In this document: positions 7,635-16,351 of the stretch, piece after piece | Layout of the letters: each line of letters opens with the position of its first letter | Position numbering within the stretch: position 1 is the stretch's first letter | Source: an uncultured Victivallales bacterium | GTDB lineage: Bacteria > Verrucomicrobiota > Lentisphaeria > Victivallales > UBA1829 | Reading direction: 5' to 3' | NCBI GenBank assembly: GCA_944390735.1 | Contig: CALXRL010000001.1 | Span: 41,911-105,910, forward strand | DNA length: 64,000 bases | Notes under the pieces: generated by a model | Seen by the model: only the letters and a program-made list of their open reading frames with translations | Told to the model about the DNA's origin: nothing | Databases searched by the model: none | Made by a program: the position numbers and the translations under genes

Positions 7635-9566
7635 ATGACAGGTGAAAAATCAAACCATTCGTTGAGCTGTGAGCGTTCTCGTCTTGCGATGAAACTTTCG
7701 GTGTTCGCCGGAGTGTATTCCCTGCTGATGGCTCTGCTGGGGGGCATCGCCGGCGGGGTCTATGACTGGGCGGGAAACGGAGCGTTCGGACTGGGGGCCA
7801 TCCCGTTTGCGCTGAGTGCGCTGTTTGCACTGGCCTCCGCGGTTTACAGCATGCTGGCGGGAAGCGCGGCCGAGGAGGAACTGGAAAAAGAGCTTCTCCG
7901 GAAGCGGAAGGAATCGGCGTCCAGCATTTTGGATGTGTCGGAGGATGTTCGCTTTACGGCGGGAAGAACCTTCCGGAATTACAGCAAATATGCTCCCGCG
8001 GTGTTTTCTCTTCTGGCGGTGGTGATCACGGTGCTGGGACTGTGGGCTGCGTGGCGGATCGCTTCCGGATTCGGCAAGGCGGGACCCGCGCTTCCGAAGG
8101 AGCCGATGACGCTGGCGGTGGTCAGTGCGTTCGGTGCGGCGGCGTCGCTGTTCATCGGAGCGTTTCTTGCGGGGCAGTCCCGGGTGCGGGAGTTCCGCTG
8201 GCTCCGTCCGGTGGCGGCGTGGCTGGTGGCGGGCGCCGGAGTCTGGATTCTTGCGCTGATTCCCGCCATTGCGCTGCATTATGAAAACGCGGGGCTGGAG
8301 CTGCCGGTGGCGAAAATCGTTTTTGTGGTTCTGGCGATTCTGGCGGCGGAGCAGATCTTCAACTTCATCACGGAATTCTACCGGCCCCGGACGCAGCTGG
8401 AGGAGAGACCGCTGCATGAAAGCCGTCTCCTGGCGCTGTTTGTCGAGCCGGGAAGCGTGGCGAAAAACATTACCGATGCGCTGGATTATCAGTTCGGGTT
8501 CAAAATCTCCGGGACCTCGCTTTACGGCGCGTTCTGCCGGGTGGCGCTTCCTGCGATCAGCGCGTGGCTTCTGGTGCTCTGGCTGTCGACAGGTATCGCG
8601 GAGGTGGGGCCCGGCGAGCTGGGAATTCTGACCCGGTTCGGAAAAATTGTGGAGTCCTCCTCGTCGCTGAAGCCCGGGGTTTATCTGAAACTGCCGTGGC
8701 CGTGCGAAGAGATTGTGCTGGTGCCTGTGGACCAGCCCAGAGAATTCACCATCGGCGCGGTTCTGAAAACCAATGCGGAAGCCGGAAAAAAAGGAAAAAA
8801 CATGAACGTGATTCTCTGGACCGAGGAGCACAGCTCCGGAGAGAATCCGTTTCTCGTGGCCAATGACAGTTCCAGTGCGGATATCAGCGCGGCGGTCTCC
8901 CTGCTGAACGCCTCGCTGCCGGTCACGTACCGGGTGAAACCGGAGAAGATTGCACAGTTCGCCTTCGGATTCGAGAACGTGGAGCGCTACCTGATCGATC
9001 TTGGAACCCGGGAGGCGACGATCTATTTTGCCAGCACGGACTTCATCAAGGATATGTCCACCGGACGGCTGGAGGTCTCCCGGAACCTGCGCTCCCGGAT
9101 TCAGGCCGCGGTCGACAAGGCGGGGATCGGAGTGGAGATCTATTCTGTGAATCTGCTGGATACCCATCCGCCGCTGAAAGAGGTGGCCCCTGCGTTTGAA
9201 GAGGTCTTCTGTGCGCAGGAGGAGATGGGAACCGAGATCGAAAAGGCCGAGGCCTACAAGACCGAAGTCCTTGCGGACGCCCGGATCAGCGTGATGGAAA
9301 TCACCTCGCAGGCCGAAACCTATAAATACAATGTGGAGAAGGTTTCCGGAGCGGATGCCTTCCGGTTCAGAAGTCAGCTGGAGGCCTACCGCAAAATGCC
9401 GGAGATGTACAAGCTCAGAGCGTATCTGACCTTCCTGGAAACGGATTGCGAGCCGTTGAGAAAATACGTCATCGCGGCCTCGATTCCCTATCAGATCCTG
9501 GAACTCAACGCGGAGGAAAAGCCGCGGATGGATCTGACCGACACCAATCTCGGAGAATTAAAGTAA
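7635..9566 (+). CDS. SPFH/Band-7 (HflK-like) membrane protein with multi-pass N-terminus
   Basis: A 643-residue protein. About the first 330 residues contain four to six hydrophobic segments (for example LSVFAGVYSLLMALLGGIAGGVY and APAVFSLLAVVITVLGLWAAW), which is unusual for the family. A last transmembrane helix leads into an SPFH domain (GPGELGILTRFGKIVESSS, then LKPGVYLKLPWPCEEIVLV). The C-terminus is a helical EA-rich stretch (EEMGTEIEKAEAYKTEVLADA) typical of stomatin/HflK coiled coils. SPFH proteins assemble membrane microdomain cages. The ATG at 7635 has AAGGA about 11 bases upstream; earlier in-frame ATGs lack one. It is the first gene of a seven-gene run with gaps of 3-29 bp. Confidence 0.85.
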   Translation: MTGEKSNHSLSCERSRLAMKLSVFAGVYSLLMALLGGIAGGVYDWAGNGAFGLGAIPFALSALFALASAVYSMLAGSAAEEELEKELLRKRKESASSILDVSEDVRFTAGRTFRNYSKYAPAVFSLLAVVITVLGLWAAWRIASGFGKAGPALPKEPMTLAVVSAFGAAASLFIGAFLAGQSRVREFRWLRPVAAWLVAGAGVWILALIPAIALHYENAGLELPVAKIVFVVLAILAAEQIFNFITEFYRPRTQLEERPLHESRLLALFVEPGSVAKNITDALDYQFGFKISGTSLYGAFCRVALPAISAWLLVLWLSTGIAEVGPGELGILTRFGKIVESSSSLKPGVYLKLPWPCEEIVLVPVDQPREFTIGAVLKTNAEAGKKGKNMNVILWTEEHSSGENPFLVANDSSSADISAAVSLLNASLPVTYRVKPEKIAQFAFGFENVERYLIDLGTREATIYFASTDFIKDMSTGRLEVSRNLRSRIQAAVDKAGIGVEIYSVNLLDTHPPLKEVAPAFEEVFCAQEEMGTEIEKAEAYKTEVLADARISVMEITSQAETYKYNVEKVSGADAFRFRSQLEAYRKMPEMYKLRAYLTFLETDCEPLRKYVIAASIPYQILELNAEEKPRMDLTDTNLGELK

Positions 9567-9595
9567 AATTTCTATAAAACAGGAGACTCAATCAA

Positions 9596-10549
9596 ATGGC
9601 AGAGACAAGTAACGGTCACGTGGCAAACCTCGGAAGGAGAATTCTGATTTCCCTTCTCGGAATCGCGGTTGTGGCGATTTTCGGAACGGCCATATTTTCG
9701 TATCAGGTGCAGTCGACGGAAAAAGCCGTCGTTCTGACGTTCGGTTCCATCAGCGGCGTCCGGGACCCCGGACTTCATTTCCGCTGGCCGCTGCCCATTC
9801 AGAAAATTGTGAAGTATGACGTCCGTCTCAGATGTTTCGACGGCAACATCGGCAAGCTGGAAGAGACCACCACCGCCGATGGAAAAAACATTACCGTTTC
9901 CATCTATACGGTCTACCGCCTCAAGAATCTGGAGCGCTTCCAGAGCGCGGGCGGCAATGTCATCTCCGCCGAGGAGCTGCTCGGCAGCCTGATGAGAACG
10001 GCGAAGGGCGCGGTCGTGGGCCGCTTCCGTTTCGATGAAATGGTCAACTCCGATCCGAAGAAGATCAAAATCCCGGAAATGGAGAAGCAGATGCTTTCCG
10101 AAATCGCTCCGAAGATGGCCGAACAGTATGGCATTGAGGTGGTTTCCGCGAGCATCAAGGCGATCGGCGTTCCGGAAAAACCGGCCAAGGCCATTGCGGA
10201 CCGCATGATCAGTGAACGGAAAAAAGCCGCCGCGGTCTACAAACAGCAGGGCAACGTGCTCTCCAAGGAGATCAAAACCCGCGCCGATGCGCAGAAGCGC
10301 GATGCGCTGACCATGGCCGAGGCCAAAGCCACCAAACTGCGTGCGGAAGGCGATGCCGCCGCCGCCGCGAATTATGCGGTCTTCAGCCAGGATCCCGAAC
10401 TTGCCGTGTTCCTCCGGAAACTGGAATCCATGAAACGGCTGATGGGCAAGCGGACCACGCTGGTTCTCGACACCAATTCCGCACCGTTCGACATCCTGAA
10501 AGACGGCGGTGCCTCGCTGGAACGTCCCGCCGCTGGAAAATCCAAATAA
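9596..10549 (+). CDS. SPFH/Band-7 protein, HflC-like
   Basis: A 317-residue protein with one N-terminal membrane helix (ILISLLGIAVVAIFGTAIFSYQV). The SPFH domain follows at about residues 38-220: EKAVVLTFGSISGVRDPGL, FRWPLPIQKIVKYDVRL and an ADGKNITVSIYTVYRL strand. A C-terminal Ala/Lys/Glu-rich coiled coil (ARADAQKRDALTMAEAKATKL region) completes the HflC layout, and its length is close to that of HflC (about 330). The partner genes on either side are also SPFH proteins, so a hetero-oligomeric HflKC-like cage is likely. No ftsH gene lies nearby, so the classical FtsH-regulating role is uncertain. It is 29 bp after the previous gene with AGGAGA upstream. Confidence 0.88.
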   Translation: MAETSNGHVANLGRRILISLLGIAVVAIFGTAIFSYQVQSTEKAVVLTFGSISGVRDPGLHFRWPLPIQKIVKYDVRLRCFDGNIGKLEETTTADGKNITVSIYTVYRLKNLERFQSAGGNVISAEELLGSLMRTAKGAVVGRFRFDEMVNSDPKKIKIPEMEKQMLSEIAPKMAEQYGIEVVSASIKAIGVPEKPAKAIADRMISERKKAAAVYKQQGNVLSKEIKTRADAQKRDALTMAEAKATKLRAEGDAAAAANYAVFSQDPELAVFLRKLESMKRLMGKRTTLVLDTNSAPFDILKDGGASLERPAAGKSK

Positions 10550-10565
10550 CAGCCGGAGTTGAATC

Positions 10566-11735
10566 ATGCGGGAACTTGAAACAAAAGACAAGGCGGAACG
10601 GGTGGCGGAAGGGAGTGTCTTCTCCTCCGGACTCGATACGCTGAGCAAATACCTGCGGGCGGTTTTCATGCTGCTCGTCGTGGTGATCGCCCTGCTGCTG
10701 ATCTGGTTCTTCACGTTCAGCGGATTTTTCACGGTGAAACCCGATACCGCGGTCATTACGCTGCGGTTCGGCAAATTCCAGAACATCTATACGGAAAGCT
10801 GGCACTGGGTTTTCCCCTATCCGGTGAGCCGGATCATCAAGGTGCCGACGAATCCGCAGTCCATCGTCTCCTCGTCGTTCATGCCGGCGAACAAGGCGCT
10901 GATTACCAATCGCAAGGCCGCGATGCAGAACGGTTCGCCCGAGGCGCTGAAGCCGGGGGTGGACGGTTATCTGCTGACCGCCGACGCCTGCATCATCCAT
11001 ACGGAGTGGAGAATGTCCTACCGGATCGTCGCTCCGAAGGCCTACTATGAAAACTGTCTGACGCCGGAATCGCCCGACAAGCCCGATGATTCGTTCCGCG
11101 GACCGGTCGGCGAGGACCTCGGAACCCGCGGACCCCAGACGCTTCTGAAGGCGATTCTCGACGACTGCGTTCTCCGGGTGACCGCCCGGTGGAAGGTCAA
11201 TGACATTCTTTACAACAAGACCGCGCAGTACATCGACGATGTGCAGGCCATGGTGGCAAAACGCGTCGGGGACATGAACATCGGGATCAACATTGTGACG
11301 GTCGGACTGGATATCAAGAGTCCACCGCCGCAGACCATTGACGCGTTCGACGAGGTTCTCCAGGCTCAGATGGATCTGGACACCGCGCGGAAGAATGCCG
11401 AAGCGTATGCGCTGGAACAGAACGCGCTGGCCCAGTCGGAAAGCGCGAACATCATCGCGGAGGCGGAAACCTACAAGAAACGCATCGTTGCCGAAGTGGA
11501 GGCCGACGGCATCTATTTCAAGAGCATTCTGCAGGAGTATAAGAAGAGTCCTTCCTCCGTGATCGCCACGCTCTTCACACAGGTGATGGCGGACTCCATG
11601 TCCAACGTGAAGGACAAATTCATTCTCAATTCGCTGGGACAGGGACGCCAGGAGCTCAGGCTCAAACTGAATCCGGAACCGTTGACTCCGGAGGAAAAGA
11701 AGGAAGACAACAAGGACAAGGAGGCTGGCAAATGA
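10566..11735 (+). CDS. SPFH/Band-7 protein, HflK-like
   Basis: A 389-residue protein with a single N-terminal transmembrane helix (AVFMLLVVVIALLLIWFFTFSGFF). The SPFH domain begins VKPDTAVITLRFGKFQNIY and SWHWVFPYPVSRIIKVP, followed by a coiled coil with repeated EA pairs (AESANIIAEAETYKKRIVAEVEA). The C-terminal tail is charged (EEKKEDNKDKEAGK). It has an HflK-type layout and is the third consecutive SPFH gene. Its stop codon overlaps the ATG of the metal ATPase by 4 bp, which implies translational coupling. Confidence 0.88.
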   Translation: MRELETKDKAERVAEGSVFSSGLDTLSKYLRAVFMLLVVVIALLLIWFFTFSGFFTVKPDTAVITLRFGKFQNIYTESWHWVFPYPVSRIIKVPTNPQSIVSSSFMPANKALITNRKAAMQNGSPEALKPGVDGYLLTADACIIHTEWRMSYRIVAPKAYYENCLTPESPDKPDDSFRGPVGEDLGTRGPQTLLKAILDDCVLRVTARWKVNDILYNKTAQYIDDVQAMVAKRVGDMNIGINIVTVGLDIKSPPPQTIDAFDEVLQAQMDLDTARKNAEAYALEQNALAQSESANIIAEAETYKKRIVAEVEADGIYFKSILQEYKKSPSSVIATLFTQVMADSMSNVKDKFILNSLGQGRQELRLKLNPEPLTPEEKKEDNKDKEAGK

Positions 11736-13699
11736 GCTGCTGCTGCGGACATGACCATGAACATGAACACCACCACGAGGATGCCACGCTCTGCGTCTGC
11801 GGTCAGCCGATGACCGAGGGCGCCGGCCATGGCAGATCCATGGGGCGCACCTCGTTCGCGGTTGCCGGTGGGTTCCTGATTTTGAATTCGTTCCTTCTGG
11901 AATGGCTGTTCCCGAGACAGGAATTCGCCTCCGAGATCAGTGCGATGCTCGGAGCCGTGATTCTGGCGCTTCCGATCATCTGGGTGGCAATCAAGGACCT
12001 GCGGGTGGGACGCGTCTATATGAACGAGCTGGTGGCGATGGCGCTGCTTGCGGCGTTTGCCGGAGGTGTTTTCCGGGAGGCGGGCATCATTGCGTTTTTC
12101 CTTCTGATCACCATCATCATTGAGTCGCGGACCGCATCGGGCGCGCAGCGCTCGATTGAAGAGCTGATCCGTCTGACGCCGCATACCGCGCGCCGTCTCG
12201 TGGACGGACAGTATGTGGAAGGCGAAGTGCTGGATCTGAAACTCGGCGACATCATCAATGTCCGTCCGGGCGAAAACTTCCCGATTGACGGCGAGATCGT
12301 ATCCGGTCAGAGCGCGGTCAATCAGGCGTCCATCACCGGCGAATCGCTTCCGGTGGACAAGGGAGTCGGCGATGAGGTCTACGCCGGAACCATGAACCTT
12401 TCCGGTTCCATCGACGTCAAAGTGACGAAGGTGGGCAACGATACCACCCTCGGCAAAGTCAAGGAGATGATTCTCGCGGCGGAAACCAGCAAGACGCCGA
12501 TGGTCCGCATCATCGACAAATACGCCGGATTCTACACGCCGACGATTCTGATGCTCGCCACTCTCACCTGGTGGTTTTCCAATGGCGATATGAACCGCGT
12601 CATCACACTGATGGTCATTGCCTGCCCGTGCGCGGTGGTGCTTGCCACGCCGACGGCGATTGTTGCGGCGATTGCCGCTGCGGCCCGTCTCGGGATTCTC
12701 ATCAAGAATGTTGCGCATCTGGAGCTGGCCGCCAAGGTCAAGTGCTTTATTTTCGACAAGACCGGAACCCTGACGAAAGGGGAACTGGAAGTGGCCCGTC
12801 TGAAGCCGGTGGACGGCATCGAGCCGGCGGAGCTGCTGCTTGCGGCGGTTTCGGTGGAGACCGCCAGCAACCATCCGACGGCGCTTGCGCTTCAGCGTCT
12901 GGCCAAGGAGGTCGGCGTTTCTCCGGTCAGGGGAGAGGAATATCGCGAACTGCCCGGCAAAGGTGTGGAAGCAAAGATTCAGGGCGTGGAATGTCTTGTG
13001 GGACGTCCCGCATGGCTGAGTTCGATGGGAATTGCGCTGCCGCATGATGAGAAAGAGGTCGAGGGCATGAGCGTTGTCGTGGTGGCCCGCGGAGGAAAAT
13101 CCATCGGCTGGATCGGATTCCGGGATCAGATCCGTCCGGAGGCCGCCGAAATGGTGCGCAGTCTGAAGGCCGAAGGCATCCGCCAGTGCTCGATGGTGAC
13201 CGGCGACAGAACGGCGGTTGCCGCCATGGTGGCCAGCCGGATCGGCATCGACGATTTCCGCGGCGACTGTCTGCCTCAGGGCAAAGTGGAATATGTGGAA
13301 CATGTCAAGGAACACAATATCGTGGCGTTTGTCGGTGACGGCGTGAACGATGCGCCTGCGCTTGCGGCTTCGGATCTCAGCATTGCGATGGGAGCCATCG
13401 GAAGCGACATCGCGATCAACAGCGCCTCGATTGCTCTGATGACGAACGATCTGCGCCGGATTCCGCTGCTGATCACGCTGTCCCGGAAATCCGCGTCGGT
13501 GATCAATCAGAATCTTGCGTTCGGAATGATCTTTGTGATCTGCGGCATTGTGCTCTCGGTGTTCGGACAGATGACGCCGATTTTCGCCGCGATTCTGCAT
13601 ACGCTCAGTACGCTGATTGTGATATTCAACAGTGCGCGTCTTGTCCGGACGGGGGAGGAGATCACCCGGGCGGAGAACACGGCGGCGCTGAACCGCTGA
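11732..13699 (+). CDS. P1B-type heavy-metal-transporting ATPase with His/Cys-rich N-terminus
   Basis: A 655-residue metal pump. It has the transmembrane metal motif CPC (298-300), phosphorylation motif DKTGT (Asp342), the HP locus of P1B pumps (His381-Pro382), and hinge motif GDGVND (535-540). The actuator TGES loop (SITGESLPVDKG) is present. There is no GMxCxxC heavy-metal-associated domain. Instead, the N-terminus holds a short cluster, SCCCGHDHEHEHHH, then CVCGQ. The last helix has H-T-L-S-T before LIVIFNSARLVR, where ZntA/CadA pumps carry an Asp and P1B-4 pumps carry HEGxT. Substrate is therefore open: Zn, Cd, Co or another divalent ion. It is translationally coupled to the upstream SPFH gene, an unusual partner. 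Confidence 0.93.
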   Translation: MSCCCGHDHEHEHHHEDATLCVCGQPMTEGAGHGRSMGRTSFAVAGGFLILNSFLLEWLFPRQEFASEISAMLGAVILALPIIWVAIKDLRVGRVYMNELVAMALLAAFAGGVFREAGIIAFFLLITIIIESRTASGAQRSIEELIRLTPHTARRLVDGQYVEGEVLDLKLGDIINVRPGENFPIDGEIVSGQSAVNQASITGESLPVDKGVGDEVYAGTMNLSGSIDVKVTKVGNDTTLGKVKEMILAAETSKTPMVRIIDKYAGFYTPTILMLATLTWWFSNGDMNRVITLMVIACPCAVVLATPTAIVAAIAAAARLGILIKNVAHLELAAKVKCFIFDKTGTLTKGELEVARLKPVDGIEPAELLLAAVSVETASNHPTALALQRLAKEVGVSPVRGEEYRELPGKGVEAKIQGVECLVGRPAWLSSMGIALPHDEKEVEGMSVVVVARGGKSIGWIGFRDQIRPEAAEMVRSLKAEGIRQCSMVTGDRTAVAAMVASRIGIDDFRGDCLPQGKVEYVEHVKEHNIVAFVGDGVNDAPALAASDLSIAMGAIGSDIAINSASIALMTNDLRRIPLLITLSRKSASVINQNLAFGMIFVICGIVLSVFGQMTPIFAAILHTLSTLIVIFNSARLVRTGEEITRAENTAALNR

Positions 13700-13723
13700 A
13701 CTTAATCCGGGAGAGTTTCGAGA

Positions 13724-14881
13724 ATGGGAAACATAGTGGAAGCAGTCGGGCTTGTCAAGGAGTTCAGAGATTTCTGGAACCGGCCCAAGGCGAAGGCGGT
13801 CAACGATATCGACTTTGAAGTGCGGGAAGGAGAGGTGCTCGGCTTTCTGGGACCCAACGGATCCGGAAAGTCGACCACGATCAAAATGCTTCTCGGGCTC
13901 CTGTATCCGACGGGTGGACGGCTGACCGTGTTCGGCAAATCCCCGCGCGACGTCGACACCAAGCGCATGATCGGATATCTTCCGGAAGAGACCTATCTCT
14001 ACAAATACCTGACGGCGGCGGAGACGCTGGATTTCTTCGCCTCTCTCTTCAACCTTTCCGCGAAGGAGCGCCAGCTGCGGACGGAACAGCTGCTTGACAT
14101 GGTCGGACTGGCTCATGCAAGAAACCGTCAGGTGGGAGAGTTCTCCAAGGGAATGGCGCGCCGTATCGGGCTTGCCCAGGCGATGATAAACGACCCGTCG
14201 TTCCTGATCCTGGACGAGCCGACTTCCGGACTCGACCCGATCGGCTGCCGCGAGGTCAAGGACCTGATCCGTCTGCTGAAACGAAGAGGAAAAACCGTGA
14301 TCGTGACCAGTCATCTGCTCGGCGATGTGGAAGATGTCTGCGACCGCGTCATCATTCTGTACGGCGGAAAGATCCGCGCAACGGGCTCTCTCTCGGAACT
14401 TCTCACGGTCAAGGGCTCCAGCCGCATCACGACGCCGGATCTGCCGGACGAGGCGATGGCGCAGATTACGGAGATCCTGAAACGGAACCTGAACGGACGT
14501 CCGTTCACAATCGATCATCCGCGCATGAGTCTGGAGGACTTCTTCCTGGATGTGGTGAACAAGGCAAAGCGGGAGAGCGTCGAAACTTCCGGCGCCACTT
14601 CCGGCGGCGAGATCGCGGAGTATCTTTCCGAGTCGGCTCCGCAGGTCTCCGCGGAGGAGAAACTCCATGTGCTTGCCGGAATCAGGTCCGAAGAGCCGCC
14701 GAAGCCGGAAGAGGAGAAAAAGCCGCTTCCGAAGATCGACACGGCAAAACTCACCAGCCTGGAGGAAGAGGACAAACCCGCGGAACCGGCTCCCCTCCCG
14801 CAGGACGCCGAGGCAAAACAGAAGCTCGAGGAAGCCAATAAGAAATTGATGGACATCCTTTCTTCCGGAAAAGAAAAATAA
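13724..14881 (+). CDS. ABC transporter ATP-binding protein with disordered C-terminal extension
   Basis: A 385-residue ATPase of the ABC-2/CcmA-like exporter type. Walker A is GPNGSGKST near residue 46, the signature is FSKGMARRIGLAQA near 144, Walker B with D-loop is FLILDEPTSGLDP near 158-170, and the H-loop is VTSHLLGDVEDVCD. The conserved part ends near residue 285. About 100 residues rich in Glu, Lys and Pro follow (EEPPKPEEEKKPLPK and similar), ending in a short amphipathic helix. Such a tail is not usual in the family and may bind a partner. It pairs with the permease 15 bp downstream. Confidence 0.92.
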   Translation: MGNIVEAVGLVKEFRDFWNRPKAKAVNDIDFEVREGEVLGFLGPNGSGKSTTIKMLLGLLYPTGGRLTVFGKSPRDVDTKRMIGYLPEETYLYKYLTAAETLDFFASLFNLSAKERQLRTEQLLDMVGLAHARNRQVGEFSKGMARRIGLAQAMINDPSFLILDEPTSGLDPIGCREVKDLIRLLKRRGKTVIVTSHLLGDVEDVCDRVIILYGGKIRATGSLSELLTVKGSSRITTPDLPDEAMAQITEILKRNLNGRPFTIDHPRMSLEDFFLDVVNKAKRESVETSGATSGGEIAEYLSESAPQVSAEEKLHVLAGIRSEEPPKPEEEKKPLPKIDTAKLTSLEEEDKPAEPAPLPQDAEAKQKLEEANKKLMDILSSGKEK

Positions 14882-14896
14882 GACGGGAAACTGAAT

Positions 14897-16348
14897 ATGA
14901 CATCCTTTCTGGCCATCGTGAAACTGACCTGCCGGAGCGCTGTCCGCTCGCATGTGTTCCAGTTTCTGCTGTTTCTTCTTCTGCTGGGGGTGTTCCTGGT
15001 GCCGAACACCATCAAGGGCGACGGAACGCCGTACAGTTACATTCAGGTCTCTCTGGAATACAGTTTGACCTTCATTACGGTCATGCTGATGCTCTCGGGC
15101 GTCTGGCTCGGCTGTCAGACCATGACCGCCGATGTGGAGGACTGCCGGCTGCATCTGATTGTTGCGAAGCCGATCTCCCGTTATCTGGTCTGGCTCGGCA
15201 AGCTGACGGGGGTTCTGGTGGTGCTGACGACTCTGCTGATTATCGCATCGGCGGTGGTCTACGGATTCATCCTTTACCAGTATTCCCGTCAGGACTTCTC
15301 GAAGGAGGAGCGCGCACGCATGGAGAACGAGGTGCTGACCGGACGCCGGGCGTATCGTCCGGTTCTGCCGGACCTGCGGGAGATTACCATGCGGGTGTTT
15401 CAGTCGAAGAAAAACGCATCCGGACAGCTGATCGCCAATACGCTGACCGGAAACGAGCGGGCCAAGGCGATTGATTCCGTCTACCGGGAGGTGGTCGCTT
15501 CCCTGGCGGAGATCCGTCCGGGACAGACCCGCATCTGGAACTATGAGAATCTGCCGGAGAATCTTGCGGAGAACAGTCGGTTCTATGTCCGCTACAAGGC
15601 CTACTCGGGATCGATTGAAGCCAATCAGAATCAGGAGCACGGCTACGGGTCCTGGGGGGCGCTCTTCACCTGGATCGAGCAGCCGGATACCGCCGCTCTG
15701 AAGCCGGGGCAGAAACCGCCCGAACCGCAGAAACGGCAGGCTTTCCTGATGAAACCGCCGGAACAGATTCTCTGTTCCGCTGTCAATGAATTTGAAATGC
15801 CGGCGGCGCGCGTGATTGTCGACGGAAAGGCCACGATCGGGTTCCAGAATCTCTCCCGCAACGGGAAGAATCTGTTCATCCAGGTCGCGGACGGACCGGT
15901 GATCTATGTCAAGTATACGAGTTTTGCCGACAATTATGCGCGAGCGGTCTTCATGATGTTCCTCGGAATTGCCGCGGTGGTGATGATTGCCGTGTCGGTC
16001 TCCTCGTTCCTTTCGTTCCCGACGGCGATCTTCTTTGCGATTGCGTATATGCTGATCGGAATGTTCACGTCGTTCCTGATCGGTGCGGAAGCCGCTTACG
16101 GCAGTGTTGCCGCGATGCCCGCGATGGATCAGTACGGCTACTATATGAGCCGCATCATTGAGATGACGATCATTCCGGTTCAGAAATTCGGAATCTCGGG
16201 GCTGGTGGCCACCGGAGAGCTGATCGAGCTTTCGACGATCGGTTCCATTCTGCTGTTCCAGGTGATTTTGAAAGGCGTTCCGCTGGCTCTGCTCGGAGCC
16301 TGGCTGTACAACCGGCGCGAGCTGGCGCTCGCCGCAATCAAGAGGTAG
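14897..16348 (+). CDS. ABC-2 type transporter permease
   Basis: A 483-residue integral membrane protein. A first helix after a short cytoplasmic N-terminus (FQFLLFLLLLGVFLVP) and two more helices (SLTFITVMLMLSGVWLGCQ, LTGVLVVLTTLLIIASAVVYGF) precede a large soluble loop at about residues 130-340. Three or four C-terminal helices follow (AVFMMFLGIAAVVMIAVSVSSFL and others). The motif DCRLHLIVAKPISRYLVWLGK after helix 2 resembles the coupling segment of ABC-2 permeases of the NatB/GldF group. The large extracytoplasmic loop suggests contact with the membrane-anchored repeat protein encoded 3 bp downstream. Substrate unknown. Confidence 0.85.
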   Translation: MTSFLAIVKLTCRSAVRSHVFQFLLFLLLLGVFLVPNTIKGDGTPYSYIQVSLEYSLTFITVMLMLSGVWLGCQTMTADVEDCRLHLIVAKPISRYLVWLGKLTGVLVVLTTLLIIASAVVYGFILYQYSRQDFSKEERARMENEVLTGRRAYRPVLPDLREITMRVFQSKKNASGQLIANTLTGNERAKAIDSVYREVVASLAEIRPGQTRIWNYENLPENLAENSRFYVRYKAYSGSIEANQNQEHGYGSWGALFTWIEQPDTAALKPGQKPPEPQKRQAFLMKPPEQILCSAVNEFEMPAARVIVDGKATIGFQNLSRNGKNLFIQVADGPVIYVKYTSFADNYARAVFMMFLGIAAVVMIAVSVSSFLSFPTAIFFAIAYMLIGMFTSFLIGAEAAYGSVAAMPAMDQYGYYMSRIIEMTIIPVQKFGISGLVATGELIELSTIGSILLFQVILKGVPLALLGAWLYNRRELALAAIKR

Positions 16349-16351
16349 AAA

